In this document: one piece after another, positions 50,160 to 58,928 of the stretch
Layout: each line of letters opens with the position of its first letter
Position numbering within the stretch: position 1 is the first letter of the stretch
NCBI GenBank assembly: GCA_044841755.1
Contig: JAXOFM010000004.1
Span: 62,001-126,000 of the forward strand
DNA length: 64,000 bases
Direction of reading: 5' to 3'
DNA from: CAZAPO01 sp044841755
GTDB taxonomy: Bacteria; Bacteroidota; Bacteroidia; Flavobacteriales; Flavobacteriaceae
Program-made: the position numbers and the translations under genes
The notes under the pieces: generated by a model
What the model was told of the DNA's origin: nothing
The model's database searches: none
Seen by the model: the letters and a program-made list of their open reading frames with translations, nothing else

Positions 50160-50977
50160 TATAATACCAATGCTTTTTGTCTGAATTCGTCCTCCTCATT
50201 ACTCTCAATACCTAAAGCTTCATAGATATAAGCAAAAGTTGAAAGTAATTCTGGTTTGCCATCTACCAAAGCTACATCATGTTCAAAGTGTGCACTTGGT
50301 TTTTTATCAAGCGTAGTAATGGTCCATCCATCACGATGTTGCTTGATACGATGTGTTCCCATATTGATCATTGGCTCAATAGCAACTACCATCCCCTCAA
50401 TGAATTTTTTACCACGTCCTCGCTTACCATAATTAGGCATTTCAGGATCTTCGTGCATTTTTCTTCCTAAACCATGACCAACAAGTTCTCTCACTACTCC
50501 ATAACCATGATCTTCACAATATTTTTGAATGGCATAACCCACATCACCAACTCGATTATTCTTCTTGAATTCCCTAATACCTACATATAAAGACTCCTTA
50601 GTTACTTGAAGTAACTTTTCAGTTTCAGGATCAATTTCGCCAACAGCAAAAGTATAGGCATGATCACCATAGAAACCATTTTTTAGAGCGCCACAATCTA
50701 TAGAAATGATGTCACCTTCTACAAGTGGAGTATCATTAGGAATTCCATGTACAACTTGCTCATTTGGACTCATGCAAAGCGTATTAGGAAAATCGTACAA
50801 TCCTAAAAAACCAGGGATAGCACCTTGATCTCGAATACATTCCTCAGCAATTTTATCCAACTGTAAAGTCGTAACTCCAGGTTTTACAGCCTTCGCAACT
50901 TCACCTAAAGTTCGTGAAACGATCAATGCACTTTCACGCATTAACTCTATTTCATCTCTTGTTTTTACTATGATCAT
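50159..50977 (-). CDS. map: Type I methionine aminopeptidase
   Basis: 272 aa from the ATG at 50977 (MIIVKTRDEIELMRES); the frame extends 15 codons upstream but without family support. It has the five metal ligands in VSIDCGALKNGFYGDHAYTFAVG (two Asp), VGHGLGRKMHEDPEMPNYG (His) and VVAIEPMI (Glu), with a final Glu near the end. It removes the initiator Met. First gene of map-cupin-RDD-methyltransferase-DUF423. Confidence 0.95.
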   Translation of the reverse strand: MIIVKTRDEIELMRESALIVSRTLGEVAKAVKPGVTTLQLDKIAEECIRDQGAIPGFLGLYDFPNTLCMSPNEQVVHGIPNDTPLVEGDIISIDCGALKNGFYGDHAYTFAVGEIDPETEKLLQVTKESLYVGIREFKKNNRVGDVGYAIQKYCEDHGYGVVRELVGHGLGRKMHEDPEMPNYGKRGRGKKFIEGMVVAIEPMINMGTHRIKQHRDGWTITTLDKKPSAHFEHDVALVDGKPELLSTFAYIYEALGIESNEEDEFRQKALVL

Positions 50978-51074
50978 TAATTCAAAAAAATAATCGCAAA
51001 GATACTCAAAATTAATGAGCAAAATATTTTTGATAAATATGACTTTCAGCAGGTTTTTGATGAGGTTTAATGTA

Positions 51075-51082
51075 TAATTTTG
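51075..51082 (+). promoter_or_regulatory. Candidate -7 element of the CoA-transferase gene
   Basis: TAATTTTG, perfect TAnnTTTG, 18 bases before the ATG at 51101. A TTTG 15 bases upstream is closer than the usual 19. Supports the ATG start over the TTG at 51080, which lies inside this element. Confidence 0.45.
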
Positions 51083-51100
51083 CCCTATAAAGTTGAAGCT

Positions 51101-52372
51101 ATGTATAAAGCAGTAACAGCTGAAGAGGCCGTAAAGATTATAAAATCAAACGATAGAGTTTATGTGCAAGCAGCAGCAGCAGCACCACAATTATTGGTAA
51201 AGGCAATGTCCGATAGACATGAAGAATTACGAAACGTAGAAGTTTGCCATTTGCATGTTGAAGGAAAAGCTCCTTATGCCAACCCTGAGTTAAAAGATAG
51301 CTTTCATGTAAATTCTTTTTTCATTGGAAAGAATGTAAGACATACGTTAAAAGCAGGAAACGGATCATACACACCTGTTTTTTTAAGTGAGTTACCTCTG
51401 CTTTTTAAACGAAATATAATTGATGTTAATGTAGCGTTGATTCATGTATCAGTTCCCGATAGACATGGCTATTGTTCGCTGGGAGTTTCAGTAGAAGCAA
51501 CCTTGGCTGCTATTGAAAATGCCGATACTGTTATTGCTCAAGTTAACAAACAAATGCCAAGGACGCATGGTGATGGAATTATCCATGTTAGCGAAATTGA
51601 CCTATTTGTAGAGTGTGATGAAGAGTTGCCAATAATGAAAGCAACTGAGCCAAGTGAAACTGAGCAGCAAATTGGTGATTACGTAGCGAGCTTAATTGAG
51701 GATAAGAGTACCTTACAAATGGGCATTGGCTCTATTCCAAATGCTGTTTTAACCAGATTGACTAATCATAAAGATCTTGGTTTACATACCGAAATGTTTT
51801 CAGATGGTGTTATAGATCTTATTCTAAGTGATGTTGTGAATGGGAATTACAAAGGAATTAATCCTGGGCGCGCAATGTCAACTTTTTTAATAGGATCTAA
51901 AAGATTGTATGATTATGTTGATGATAATCCATTTGTAGAAATGCGATCGTCTGACTATACCAACGATGTCTCCATAATAAAACAAAACCCTAGAATGGTG
52001 GCCATAAATTCTGCAATAGAAGTAGATGTTACAGGTCAAGTTTGTGCTGACTCTATTGGATCTAAAATGTATTCTGGAGTAGGAGGACAAATGGACTTTA
52101 TAAGGGGCGCTTCTTTGAGTGAAGGAGGAAAAGCCATTATTGCGCTGCCTTCTATAACAAATAAAGGTATTAGCCGAATTGTACCATCATTAAATCCTGG
52201 AGCAGGTGTTGTTACAACAAGAGCACATGTGCATTATATAGTTACAGAGTATGGTATAGCTAATTTATATGGTAAAACAATTAAGGAACGTGTTAAGTCC
52301 TTAGTAAATATTGCACATCCAGATCATAGAGAAGCTATAGATAGACAATATTTTGAGTTGACCAGAGCGTAA
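51101..52372 (+). CDS. Acetyl-CoA hydrolase/transferase family protein
   Basis: 423 aa. Start MYKAVTAEEAVKIIKSNDRV; an in-frame TTG 7 codons upstream is rejected because it overlaps the -7 element. Family marks: VHVSVPDRHGYCSLGVSVE, LQMGIGSIPNAVL, MYSGVGGQMDFIRGA (the catalytic Glu and CoA loop region) and TEYGIANLYGKTIKERVKSL. This is the 4-hydroxybutyrate CoA-transferase or acetate:CoA exchange type; donor and acceptor acids are not known. Its stop abuts convergent HAD gene. Confidence 0.88.
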   Translation: MYKAVTAEEAVKIIKSNDRVYVQAAAAAPQLLVKAMSDRHEELRNVEVCHLHVEGKAPYANPELKDSFHVNSFFIGKNVRHTLKAGNGSYTPVFLSELPLLFKRNIIDVNVALIHVSVPDRHGYCSLGVSVEATLAAIENADTVIAQVNKQMPRTHGDGIIHVSEIDLFVECDEELPIMKATEPSETEQQIGDYVASLIEDKSTLQMGIGSIPNAVLTRLTNHKDLGLHTEMFSDGVIDLILSDVVNGNYKGINPGRAMSTFLIGSKRLYDYVDDNPFVEMRSSDYTNDVSIIKQNPRMVAINSAIEVDVTGQVCADSIGSKMYSGVGGQMDFIRGASLSEGGKAIIALPSITNKGISRIVPSLNPGAGVVTTRAHVHYIVTEYGIANLYGKTIKERVKSLVNIAHPDHREAIDRQYFELTRA

Positions 52373-52783
52373 TTATTTGAAGAACCCAAAGAAACCTTTA
52401 CGTTTTTTTCTTTCATTAAACTTAGGGTCTCTATTGGTGATTTTCTGATATATTTCTCCCCAGCCTAAAATGCCTCCTAAATTTCTGTCGTCAATAAAAA
52501 GGTCGGCGTGAATTTTGCGGCTTTTGGTATAATCAAATTGCTCTTCAGGAAAGCTTTTATTAACTGCATAAAAGTTAACGCCATTTTCTTTACAAAATTC
52601 AACAGCTTCCTCTAATCGTAATCCGCTTCTATAAGTCCATAAAATTAATCTGTGACCATCTTCCTGAAGCTTTTTAAGTGTTTCAAACGCAAAAATGCGA
52701 GGTTTACCAACGTTAGGATAGTCATCCTCTACAATGGTTCCATCAAAGTCAATAGCAATGGTAAGTCGATTATAAAGCTTCAT
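52373..52783 (-). CDS. HAD-superfamily hydrolase, BT0820-like
   Basis: 136 aa small HAD protein without cap. Motif I IDFDGTIVEDDYPNVG (nucleophile Asp), motif II LWTYRS, and motif IV LFIDDRNLGG. Phosphatase of unknown substrate. It follows gpmI by 19 bases and is probably co-transcribed with it. Confidence 0.88.
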   Translation of the reverse strand: MKLYNRLTIAIDFDGTIVEDDYPNVGKPRIFAFETLKKLQEDGHRLILWTYRSGLRLEEAVEFCKENGVNFYAVNKSFPEEQFDYTKSRKIHADLFIDDRNLGGILGWGEIYQKITNRDPKFNERKKRKGFFGFFK

Positions 52784-52802
52784 TTTCGAGCTTCAATATA
52801 CA

Positions 52803-54320
52803 CTAAACTAATGAATTTTGCGTCATTGCTTTTGGTTGATCAACTCCCATTAGCACCAGAATAGTTGGAGCTATGTCACCTAAAATACCATCATCAATAG
52901 CCTTTAATTCCTTATCTATTAGAATAATTGGGACTGGATTAGTGGTGTGAGCAGTATGAGGGCTACCATCTGGATTCACCATAGTTTCACAATTTCCGTG
53001 ATCAGCAATTAAGATGGTAGTATAATTATTTTCTAGAGCAGTAGTCACTACTTTTTCAACGCATTCATCAACAGCTTCACATGCTTTAATAGCGGCTTCC
53101 ATAACTCCAGTGTGTCCTACCATATCTCCATTAGCGTAGTTTAGACAAACAAAATCAACCTCTCCTTTTTGTAATTCTGGAACAAGAGCTTCAGTTAGTG
53201 CATAAGCACTCATTTCAGGTTTCAGATCATAAGTAGCTACTTTAGGTGAATTACGTAATATGCGTTTTTCGCCTTCAAAGGGTTCTTCTCTACCACCGGA
53301 AAAGAAAAAGGTGACGTGTGGATACTTTTCAGTTTCAGCCATTCTAATTTGACTTTTATTATTGGTTTCAAGTACTTCTCCTAATGTATTTGTTAGATTT
53401 TCCTTGTTGAACACTACCTTAATGTTTTTGAAAGTTTCGTCGTAGTTTGTCAAGGTAACATAATACAAATCTAATGTATGCATGTTGTGTTCATGAAAGT
53501 CTTGTTGGCTAAGAGCTTGGGTTAATTGCCTTCCTCTGTCTGTTCTAAAATTGAAAAAGATAACTACATCATTTTCTTTAATTGTAGCAATAGGTTGTGC
53601 TGTATCATCTGTAAGAACAATTGGTTTGATAAACTCGTCAGTGATATCATCTTCATAACTATCATTTATAGCCTTTAAAACATCTGTTGTTTTGTTTCCT
53701 AAACCATTTACAACTGCATCATAAGCTAATTTTACTCTTTCCCAGCGCTTGTCTCTGTCCATAGCATAATAACGACCAGTAACAGAAGCCAATTTTGCAG
53801 ATGTATTTTCAATATGTTGTTCTAATTCGGTTATGAAACCATAACCAGATTTAGGATCTACATCCCGACCATCTGTAAAAGCATGAACAAAAACATTCTC
53901 TAACCCAAAATCATTGGCAGCATCTAACAATCCAAATAGATGATTTATGTGAGAATGCACTCCTCCATCACTTACCAAACCTAATAGATGAACATTTTTA
54001 TGCTCTTTTTTGGCATAGTTAAAAGCATTTACAATGGCTTTTTCCTCTTGAAGGGTTTTATTCTTCACTGCCAGATTTATCTTTACAAGATCTTGATAAA
54101 CAATTCTGCCAGCACCAAGATTCATGTGTCCAACTTCACTATTTCCCATTTGTCCTTTAGGAAGACCTACATGGTTTCCATCTGTTCTCAGACTAGCGTT
54201 TGGATATTTAGAATATAAACTGTCTATAAAAGGAGTTTTAGCATGATCTATGGCCGAAACTTTTGGGTCAGGTGAGGTTCCCCAACCATCTAAAATCATC
54301 AAGATTACTTTTTTGTTCAT
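52803..54320 (-). CDS. gpmI: 2,3-bisphosphoglycerate-independent phosphoglycerate mutase
   Basis: 505 aa alkaline-phosphatase-superfamily enzyme converting 3- to 2-phosphoglycerate. Asp11 and the phosphoserine Ser61 (MGNSEVGHMNLGAGR) are seen, with FTDGRDVDPKSG, RYYAMDRDKRWERV, NFRTDRGRQLT, and the metal His/Asp sites in GDMVGHTG and ADHGNCE. Full length for the family. First gene of gpmI-HAD. Confidence 0.96.
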   Translation of the reverse strand: MNKKVILMILDGWGTSPDPKVSAIDHAKTPFIDSLYSKYPNASLRTDGNHVGLPKGQMGNSEVGHMNLGAGRIVYQDLVKINLAVKNKTLQEEKAIVNAFNYAKKEHKNVHLLGLVSDGGVHSHINHLFGLLDAANDFGLENVFVHAFTDGRDVDPKSGYGFITELEQHIENTSAKLASVTGRYYAMDRDKRWERVKLAYDAVVNGLGNKTTDVLKAINDSYEDDITDEFIKPIVLTDDTAQPIATIKENDVVIFFNFRTDRGRQLTQALSQQDFHEHNMHTLDLYYVTLTNYDETFKNIKVVFNKENLTNTLGEVLETNNKSQIRMAETEKYPHVTFFFSGGREEPFEGEKRILRNSPKVATYDLKPEMSAYALTEALVPELQKGEVDFVCLNYANGDMVGHTGVMEAAIKACEAVDECVEKVVTTALENNYTTILIADHGNCETMVNPDGSPHTAHTTNPVPIILIDKELKAIDDGILGDIAPTILVLMGVDQPKAMTQNSLV

Positions 54321-54402
54321 CGCTATTATTTAGAACATCAAAGATAAAAACAATATCCCTCTAAATAGCAGTATTTATCAAGAAAGTACTATAACGATTG
54401 CG

Positions 54403-55170
54403 CTATTGAGAGCGGTATTTTTCAATAGCCTTTTTAATCTTTTCAATACGATTTTCAGGGTCTGGATGTGTGCTCTGAAATTCAGGAACACGATTAGGTC
54501 CAGCAGCAGCTTTTAGTATTTTCATCACCCCAATCATTTCTTCGGGATCATAGCCAGCATCGATCATAAATTGTACACCTAATTCATCACTTTCCAACTC
54601 ATCACCACGACCATTAGTTAGTAAAGTTTGTTGACCATAGCTTCCAACCAGACTGCCTAAATCTGCACCAACAGAAGCACCAGTGGTCACTTTTTGCCAA
54701 TATTCAGTTTCAGCAATTCGTTCGGCAGAATGACGACCAAGTACATGGCCAATTTCATGACCTAGAACTCCAGCAAGCTGATCTTCATTTTCTAATTTAG
54801 AAAATAAGGCATATGTAATGAAGATTTGGCCTCCAGGAAGTGCGAATGCGTTAATTGTTTTTTCATCTGCTAGCAAATGAAATTCATATTGATAAGGAGT
54901 GTCTTTTGCTATGGAACTGTTTACTAATTTATGGCCAACCTGATCTACAAAATCCTGATAATTTTTATTAGGATATTGTCCGCCATGTTGTTGTTCCATG
55001 ATCGGAGCATTTTGTAAACCAATAGCTATTTCTTGGTCAGAAGTCATGCTAATTGCCTGAACTCTTCCCGTAAAAGGGTTGGTTTCCTTTCTGCTGCACC
55101 GTTGTACATAGGCAAAGACAACTATAGCAATACCAATTAATAACCTTATTTTAAATCTGTAGCTCCTCAC
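54403..55170 (-). CDS. M48 family metallopeptidase
   Basis: 255 aa from a GTG start (55170). An N-terminal helix or signal (about 8-22) ends near Cys25, but no clean lipobox is seen. The zinc motif is HEIGH (138-142) in GVLGHEIGHVLGRHSAE, with the third ligand Glu in DELESDELGVQFM. This is the BepA/LoiP-like group that degrades or matures envelope proteins in the periplasm. Start on GTG is uncertain but no better start lies close. Confidence 0.87.
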   Translation of the reverse strand: MRSYRFKIRLLIGIAIVVFAYVQRCSRKETNPFTGRVQAISMTSDQEIAIGLQNAPIMEQQHGGQYPNKNYQDFVDQVGHKLVNSSIAKDTPYQYEFHLLADEKTINAFALPGGQIFITYALFSKLENEDQLAGVLGHEIGHVLGRHSAERIAETEYWQKVTTGASVGADLGSLVGSYGQQTLLTNGRGDELESDELGVQFMIDAGYDPEEMIGVMKILKAAAGPNRVPEFQSTHPDPENRIEKIKKAIEKYRSQ

Positions 55171-55302
55171 GTCAAAATTTAAGTCATTTAAAAATACAAA
55201 AGTCTGGGCAAAAAAGGTGTCGTATATTTTTATTAGACACTTAAAGTGTTAGTAGGTCACAAATAACTTATATGAATTATATTTGAGGGCTTAAAATTGA
55301 CT

Positions 55303-55728
55303 ATGGATTTTCAATTTAAAATTTTATCAGCATCTCATATAAAAGAAATGATTCCGTTAATGCAAAAGTTAACTGAACATAAGTTTTCAGATACAATTCT
55401 TGAACAACGATTTAATGAAATGTTCACTCAAAATTATGAGTGCGCAGGCATTTTTGATAAGGATAAATTAATTGGAATTAGCGGAATGTGGTTTTGTACT
55501 AGACACTATTCTGGAAGAAGTGTTGAGGTTGATCATGTCTATATTGAAGATGGTTATCAAGGGCAAGGACTTGGCTCTCAGTTTTTTGAATGGATTTATT
55601 ATTATGTAAAGCAAAAAGGTTATGAGTCAATAGAGCTCAATACTTATGTGCAAAATCATGCATCGCATAAATTTTATTACAATCAAGGATTCAAGATCTT
55701 AGGATATCATTTTGTAAAGAAGTTATGA
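55303..55728 (+). CDS. GNAT family N-acetyltransferase
   Basis: 141 aa from the ATG at 55303 (a TTG two codons earlier is open). The acetyl-CoA binding region is VDHVYIEDGYQGQGLGSQFFEW (R/QxxGxG/A variant), followed by ELNTYVQNHASHKFYYNQGFKILGYHF with the late Tyr. Substrate unknown. Single gene; the tRNA-Gly gene follows 47 bases later. Confidence 0.88.
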   Translation: MDFQFKILSASHIKEMIPLMQKLTEHKFSDTILEQRFNEMFTQNYECAGIFDKDKLIGISGMWFCTRHYSGRSVEVDHVYIEDGYQGQGLGSQFFEWIYYYVKQKGYESIELNTYVQNHASHKFYYNQGFKILGYHFVKKL

Positions 55729-55757
55729 TTTTTCTTTACTTGAAAAAATAGTTTATA

Positions 55758-55765
55758 TATATTTG
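55758..55765 (+). promoter_or_regulatory. Candidate -7 element of the tRNA-Gly gene
   Basis: TATATTTG, perfect TAnnTTTG, 10 bases before the mature tRNA. This matches a start a few bases ahead of the tRNA. Confidence 0.55.
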
Positions 55766-55775
55766 ATCCAGAATT

Positions 55776-55848
55776 GCGGGAGTAGCTCAGTTGGTAGAGC
55801 GTCAGCCTTCCAAGCTGAATGTCGCCGGTTCGAACCCGGTCTCCCGCT
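55776..55848 (+). tRNA. tRNA-Gly (anticodon UCC)
   Basis: 73 bases that fold as a cloverleaf. The acceptor GCGGGAG (55776-55782) pairs with CTCCCGC (55841-55847), discriminator T. The D arm is AGCTCAGTTGGTAGAGCG, the anticodon stem TCAGC / GCTGA with loop CTTCCAA (anticodon TCC), and the T arm CCGGTTCGAACCCGG. CCA is not encoded and must be added. It reads GGA and probably all GGN codons. Confidence 0.97.
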
Positions 55849-55852
55849 CAAG

Positions 55853-55880
55853 AAGCTTCACAAATTGTGAGGCTTTTTTA
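55853..55880 (+). terminator. Terminator after tRNA-Gly
   Basis: AAGCTTCAC pairs with GTGAGGCTT (one T-G pair), loop AAATT, then T6. It begins 5 bases after the tRNA and touches the stop of convergent pepE. Confidence 0.8.
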
Positions 55881-56585
55881 TTTTAAGCTACTTAGGTCTG
55901 AGTTAGGTTCAATCTCATAAGGTACTTTACTGTGCTCAAAAATTCTGGCAGAGTGTTCGCCTCTCAAAACAATACTATTTCCTTTAACTTCTAAATAGCT
56001 TCCTTCTCTTAAGCCTACAACGGGTTGCGTATTGAACTTATGAAATTCTTGAATTCTCGTTTCACGAGTCTCTCCCATATGAGTACTATTATGATCAGGA
56101 TCTAAGTAATGCGGATTAATATTAAATGGAACAAATGATAATGTCTTGAAACTTGGTGGATAAATTATTGGCATATCATTGGTTGTGCACATAGTAAGAC
56201 CACAAATGTTACTTCCTGCACTTGTTCCTAGATATGGTATGCCTTCATTTACACGATTATAGATTTCTGAAATAAGATTATTCTTGTAAAGTTCGTTCAC
56301 TAATACAAAAGTATTTCCACCTCCAACAAAAATTCCTTGAGCCGTTTTAATTGCACTCTTTGGATTATCAAATTCATGAATTCCTTTGACAGAAATATTT
56401 AATTTAGAAAAAACCTCTTTGATCTTGGCTGTATATTGATCGTGTGAAACTCCACCAGGACGAGCATAAGGAATAAAAATAATTTCTGAAACCTGAGTAA
56501 AATGTTCCTTTAAGACTGGGAGAAGATACTCTAAAAATCCACTGCCATGAATAGTAGAAGTGCTTGCTATTATTAAATTTTTCAT
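55878..56585 (-). CDS. pepE: Dipeptidase E (peptidase S51)
   Basis: 235 aa class I glutamine-amidotransferase-like serine peptidase. The nucleophile is Ser122 in LGTSAGSNICGL, with FVGGGNTFVLVNELY and TTNDMPIIYPPSF, and a His in NPHYLDPD. PepE hydrolyses Asp-Xaa dipeptides, fitting use of peptide nutrients. Length equals E. coli PepE. Single gene. Confidence 0.93.
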   Translation of the reverse strand: MKNLIIASTSTIHGSGFLEYLLPVLKEHFTQVSEIIFIPYARPGGVSHDQYTAKIKEVFSKLNISVKGIHEFDNPKSAIKTAQGIFVGGGNTFVLVNELYKNNLISEIYNRVNEGIPYLGTSAGSNICGLTMCTTNDMPIIYPPSFKTLSFVPFNINPHYLDPDHNSTHMGETRETRIQEFHKFNTQPVVGLREGSYLEVKGNSIVLRGEHSARIFEHSKVPYEIEPNSDLSSLK

Positions 56586-56684
56586 TTCGTTGAATAAAGT
56601 CGTAAATTTATATAAATAAGCTTTAACAAAAGTTTATACACAGTTGACATTTTATTAAGATAAGTATTCTTTTACTTTAGAGTT

Positions 56685-57488
56685 ATGAAAATTGACCAAC
56701 TTCTAATATGCTTTCTAGTCCTTTTTAACACAATTTCTTTTGCACAAGAAATTGAACGCGTTGAGGTTAATGGAAGAATAATTGTTGATAGGAATGATGT
56801 TGAAGGAGTTACCGTTTATAACCATTCTTCTCAAACTGGAACTGTAACTGATGAAGATGGTAATTTTGTAATTAACGTTGCTATAAATGATAGGGTAGAG
56901 TTTGGTGCACTTCAGTTCCAAAATTTTACAATTACTATAACAGAAGAGATCATTACTAGTAAAGAAATGACAGTTCACTTAGTTGAAAAAGTAAATGCTT
57001 TAGATGAAGTTGTAATACTTCCTTATGGACTAACTGGTAATTTGGAGGAGGACGCTGGCAGTGTTCAAATAGAAAGCCCAAATTTGGATGCACTTTATTT
57101 TGGATTAGATAATTTAGATAAGATAGAGTTTGCTCCTGATCATTTAACAGGTGTGAAAAATATAGCAATGGAAGAATCAAGGCTGGTCTATGGCTTCGAC
57201 CCTCTAATAATAATTGGTTCTATTGTAGATAAAATTTTTAGTACTACAAAGAAGAAAGAACCTTTCGTTCCAATTTTTGAAAGAAAAAGTATCATGAGTG
57301 TTTATTCAATGGAGTATATCGTTGATGCTTTAGATATGAAAGAAAAAGACATTCCAGAATTTATATACTATGTTGAAGAGAATGACTTTGATTTAGCATT
57401 ACTCGAAGCAAATAGAGAGTTAGATTTTCTTAATTATCTCAATCAAAAAAAGGAAGAATTTTTTAATCTAAAAAATGACAGAAATTAG
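56685..57488 (+). CDS. Secreted protein with carboxypeptidase-regulatory-like domain (1)
   Basis: 267 aa. Signal peptide about 1-20 (NTISFAQ), then a CarboxypepD_reg-like beta domain (about 23-112): VNGRIIVDRNDVEGVTVYNHSSQTGTVTDEDGNFVINV and FTITITEE..VHLVEKVNALDEVVILPYGLTG. This domain usually heads TonB-dependent receptors, but no barrel follows; the last 150 residues are a helical tail of unknown function. Overlaps the next, paralogous gene by 14 bases. Confidence 0.8.
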   Translation: MKIDQLLICFLVLFNTISFAQEIERVEVNGRIIVDRNDVEGVTVYNHSSQTGTVTDEDGNFVINVAINDRVEFGALQFQNFTITITEEIITSKEMTVHLVEKVNALDEVVILPYGLTGNLEEDAGSVQIESPNLDALYFGLDNLDKIEFAPDHLTGVKNIAMEESRLVYGFDPLIIIGSIVDKIFSTTKKKEPFVPIFERKSIMSVYSMEYIVDALDMKEKDIPEFIYYVEENDFDLALLEANRELDFLNYLNQKKEEFFNLKNDRN

Positions 57489-58278
57489 ATTAAAGCTTCC
57501 TTTTCTATTCTTAATAATATTTGGTTCTGCATTAGCTGCTCAAACCATAGAAATTTCAGGATCGGTTGTAGGCGTTGGAGATGTTCAAAACATTCATGTA
57601 ATTAATAAGTCATTAAACAAGTTTACTACTACTAACAAATTGGGAGGCTTTACAATTGATGTTAGAGTTTCAGATACTTTGGTTTTTTCTTCTATAAGGT
57701 ATAAGCTAAAAGCTATTCAGGTAAAGCAAGAACATATCGATGAAAAACGCATTACTGTTTTATTAGAAGAAAATGTAAATGAGCTTGACCAGGTTGTTGT
57801 TGGTAAAGTGCTTACTGGTCAATTAGATTCTGATGTAAATAATGCTGAAAATGATAGAGACATTAACTTTTATGATGTAGGGATTCCTGGTTACAAAGGA
57901 AAACCTAAAACACAAAGTGAAAGACGATTGCATGAAGCAGATGCAGGAAAAATGGTTCAAATAGGTTTAGGTTTTGGATTGAACCTCAATAAACTTCTAA
58001 ATAAAGTTACTGGAAGAACCAAAGAGTTAAAAGAACGAGTTAGAAAAGAAAGTAATACTCAATTAATGAATAAGGTAAAAGATGAGTTAGCTGAAGATTT
58101 TTTTAAAACCTATCCTTTAAAAGAAGAATTAAGAACAGATTTCTTCTATTTCTGTTCGGACGATTCAGAGTTTGAAGTAAGGTGTAAGGGAAGAAGTAAT
58201 ATTGAGATTTTTGAATTTCTAACAGAAAAAATAGTTCAGTATAAAGCTAATCTTAAAGAAGTTCAAAGGAAAAACTAA
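57475..58278 (+). CDS. Secreted protein with carboxypeptidase-regulatory-like domain (2)
   Basis: 267 aa, same length and order as the gene before: signal peptide (about 1-22, ALAAQ), beta domain (ISGSVVGVGDVQNIHVINKS, then NELDQVVVGKVLTGQLD), then a charged helical tail. The equal build suggests a tandem duplication followed by divergence. Translation is coupled by the 14-base overlap. Probably a periplasmic or outer-membrane partner pair. Confidence 0.8.
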   Translation: MTEIRLKLPFLFLIIFGSALAAQTIEISGSVVGVGDVQNIHVINKSLNKFTTTNKLGGFTIDVRVSDTLVFSSIRYKLKAIQVKQEHIDEKRITVLLEENVNELDQVVVGKVLTGQLDSDVNNAENDRDINFYDVGIPGYKGKPKTQSERRLHEADAGKMVQIGLGFGLNLNKLLNKVTGRTKELKERVRKESNTQLMNKVKDELAEDFFKTYPLKEELRTDFFYFCSDDSEFEVRCKGRSNIEIFEFLTEKIVQYKANLKEVQRKN

Positions 58279-58326
58279 TTTTCGGTATGTTTTTTGAAAA
58301 GAAGTATGTGAATTACTTCAAATTAT

Positions 58327-58334
58327 TACATTTG
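58327..58334 (+). promoter_or_regulatory. Candidate -7 element of the DUF6702 gene
   Basis: TACATTTG, perfect TAnnTTTG, 26 bases before the ATG at 58361. Suggests DUF6702 and M1 form their own transcript. Confidence 0.45.
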
Positions 58335-58360
58335 TCAAACATCAAAAGAAATAGGTTTTA

Positions 58361-58864
58361 ATGAGGTCTTTTAAACTAATAATAGTTCTAATGTTTCTCC
58401 CTTTAGTTGCTTTTAAAACAGCACATGAATATTATGTAAGTGTAACTGAAATAGAGCATGTAAAAGAGCAACAATCGTTGCAAATAGTATCAAGAGTTTT
58501 TGTTGACGATCTTGAGAAAATGCTTCGTGAGCGACATGATGAAACGATTATACTGAATGTTGGTAAAAATGAAACTTTAATAGATAATTATATTAAGAGA
58601 TACTATAGTAATAAGCTTAAAATTAGCGTTAATGGTAAACCTGTTTCGTATGAGTATTTAGGAAAAGAATACGAAGACGACATAGTGTTTTCTTATCTAG
58701 AAGTGACTGGGATAGATGAATTAAATTCTATTGAGGTTGTTAACGAAATATTGTTTGATGTTCTGCCAGATCAGCAAAACATTGTTAAGGTCAAAACAGG
58801 TGATAAAAACAAAAGTTTTGTGCTTATTCCAGCTAACAAATCTCGATTGTTAAACTTTAATTAA
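58361..58864 (+). CDS. DUF6702 family secreted protein
   Basis: 167 aa with a signal peptide (about 1-18, LPLVAFK) followed by HEYYVSVTEIEHV, LQIVSRVFVDDLEKML and ISVNGKPVSYEYLGKEYEDD, the family pattern. Small beta-rich periplasmic protein. It stands directly upstream of the M1 metallopeptidase, a neighbourhood I associate with the family; it may help that enzyme. Function unknown. Confidence 0.8.
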   Translation: MRSFKLIIVLMFLPLVAFKTAHEYYVSVTEIEHVKEQQSLQIVSRVFVDDLEKMLRERHDETIILNVGKNETLIDNYIKRYYSNKLKISVNGKPVSYEYLGKEYEDDIVFSYLEVTGIDELNSIEVVNEILFDVLPDQQNIVKVKTGDKNKSFVLIPANKSRLLNFN

Positions 58865-58928
58865 AAGCGTTAACAATTCCTTAAATTTTACTACTTTCCG
58901 CAATCAAAATTTTCAAACAAGACTTACA

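Noticed and set aside
55020..55040. A further ATGAC-N4-GTCAT-like match (TGGTC-N4-GTCAT)
   Set aside because: Half-sites do not match and it lies inside the M48 gene.
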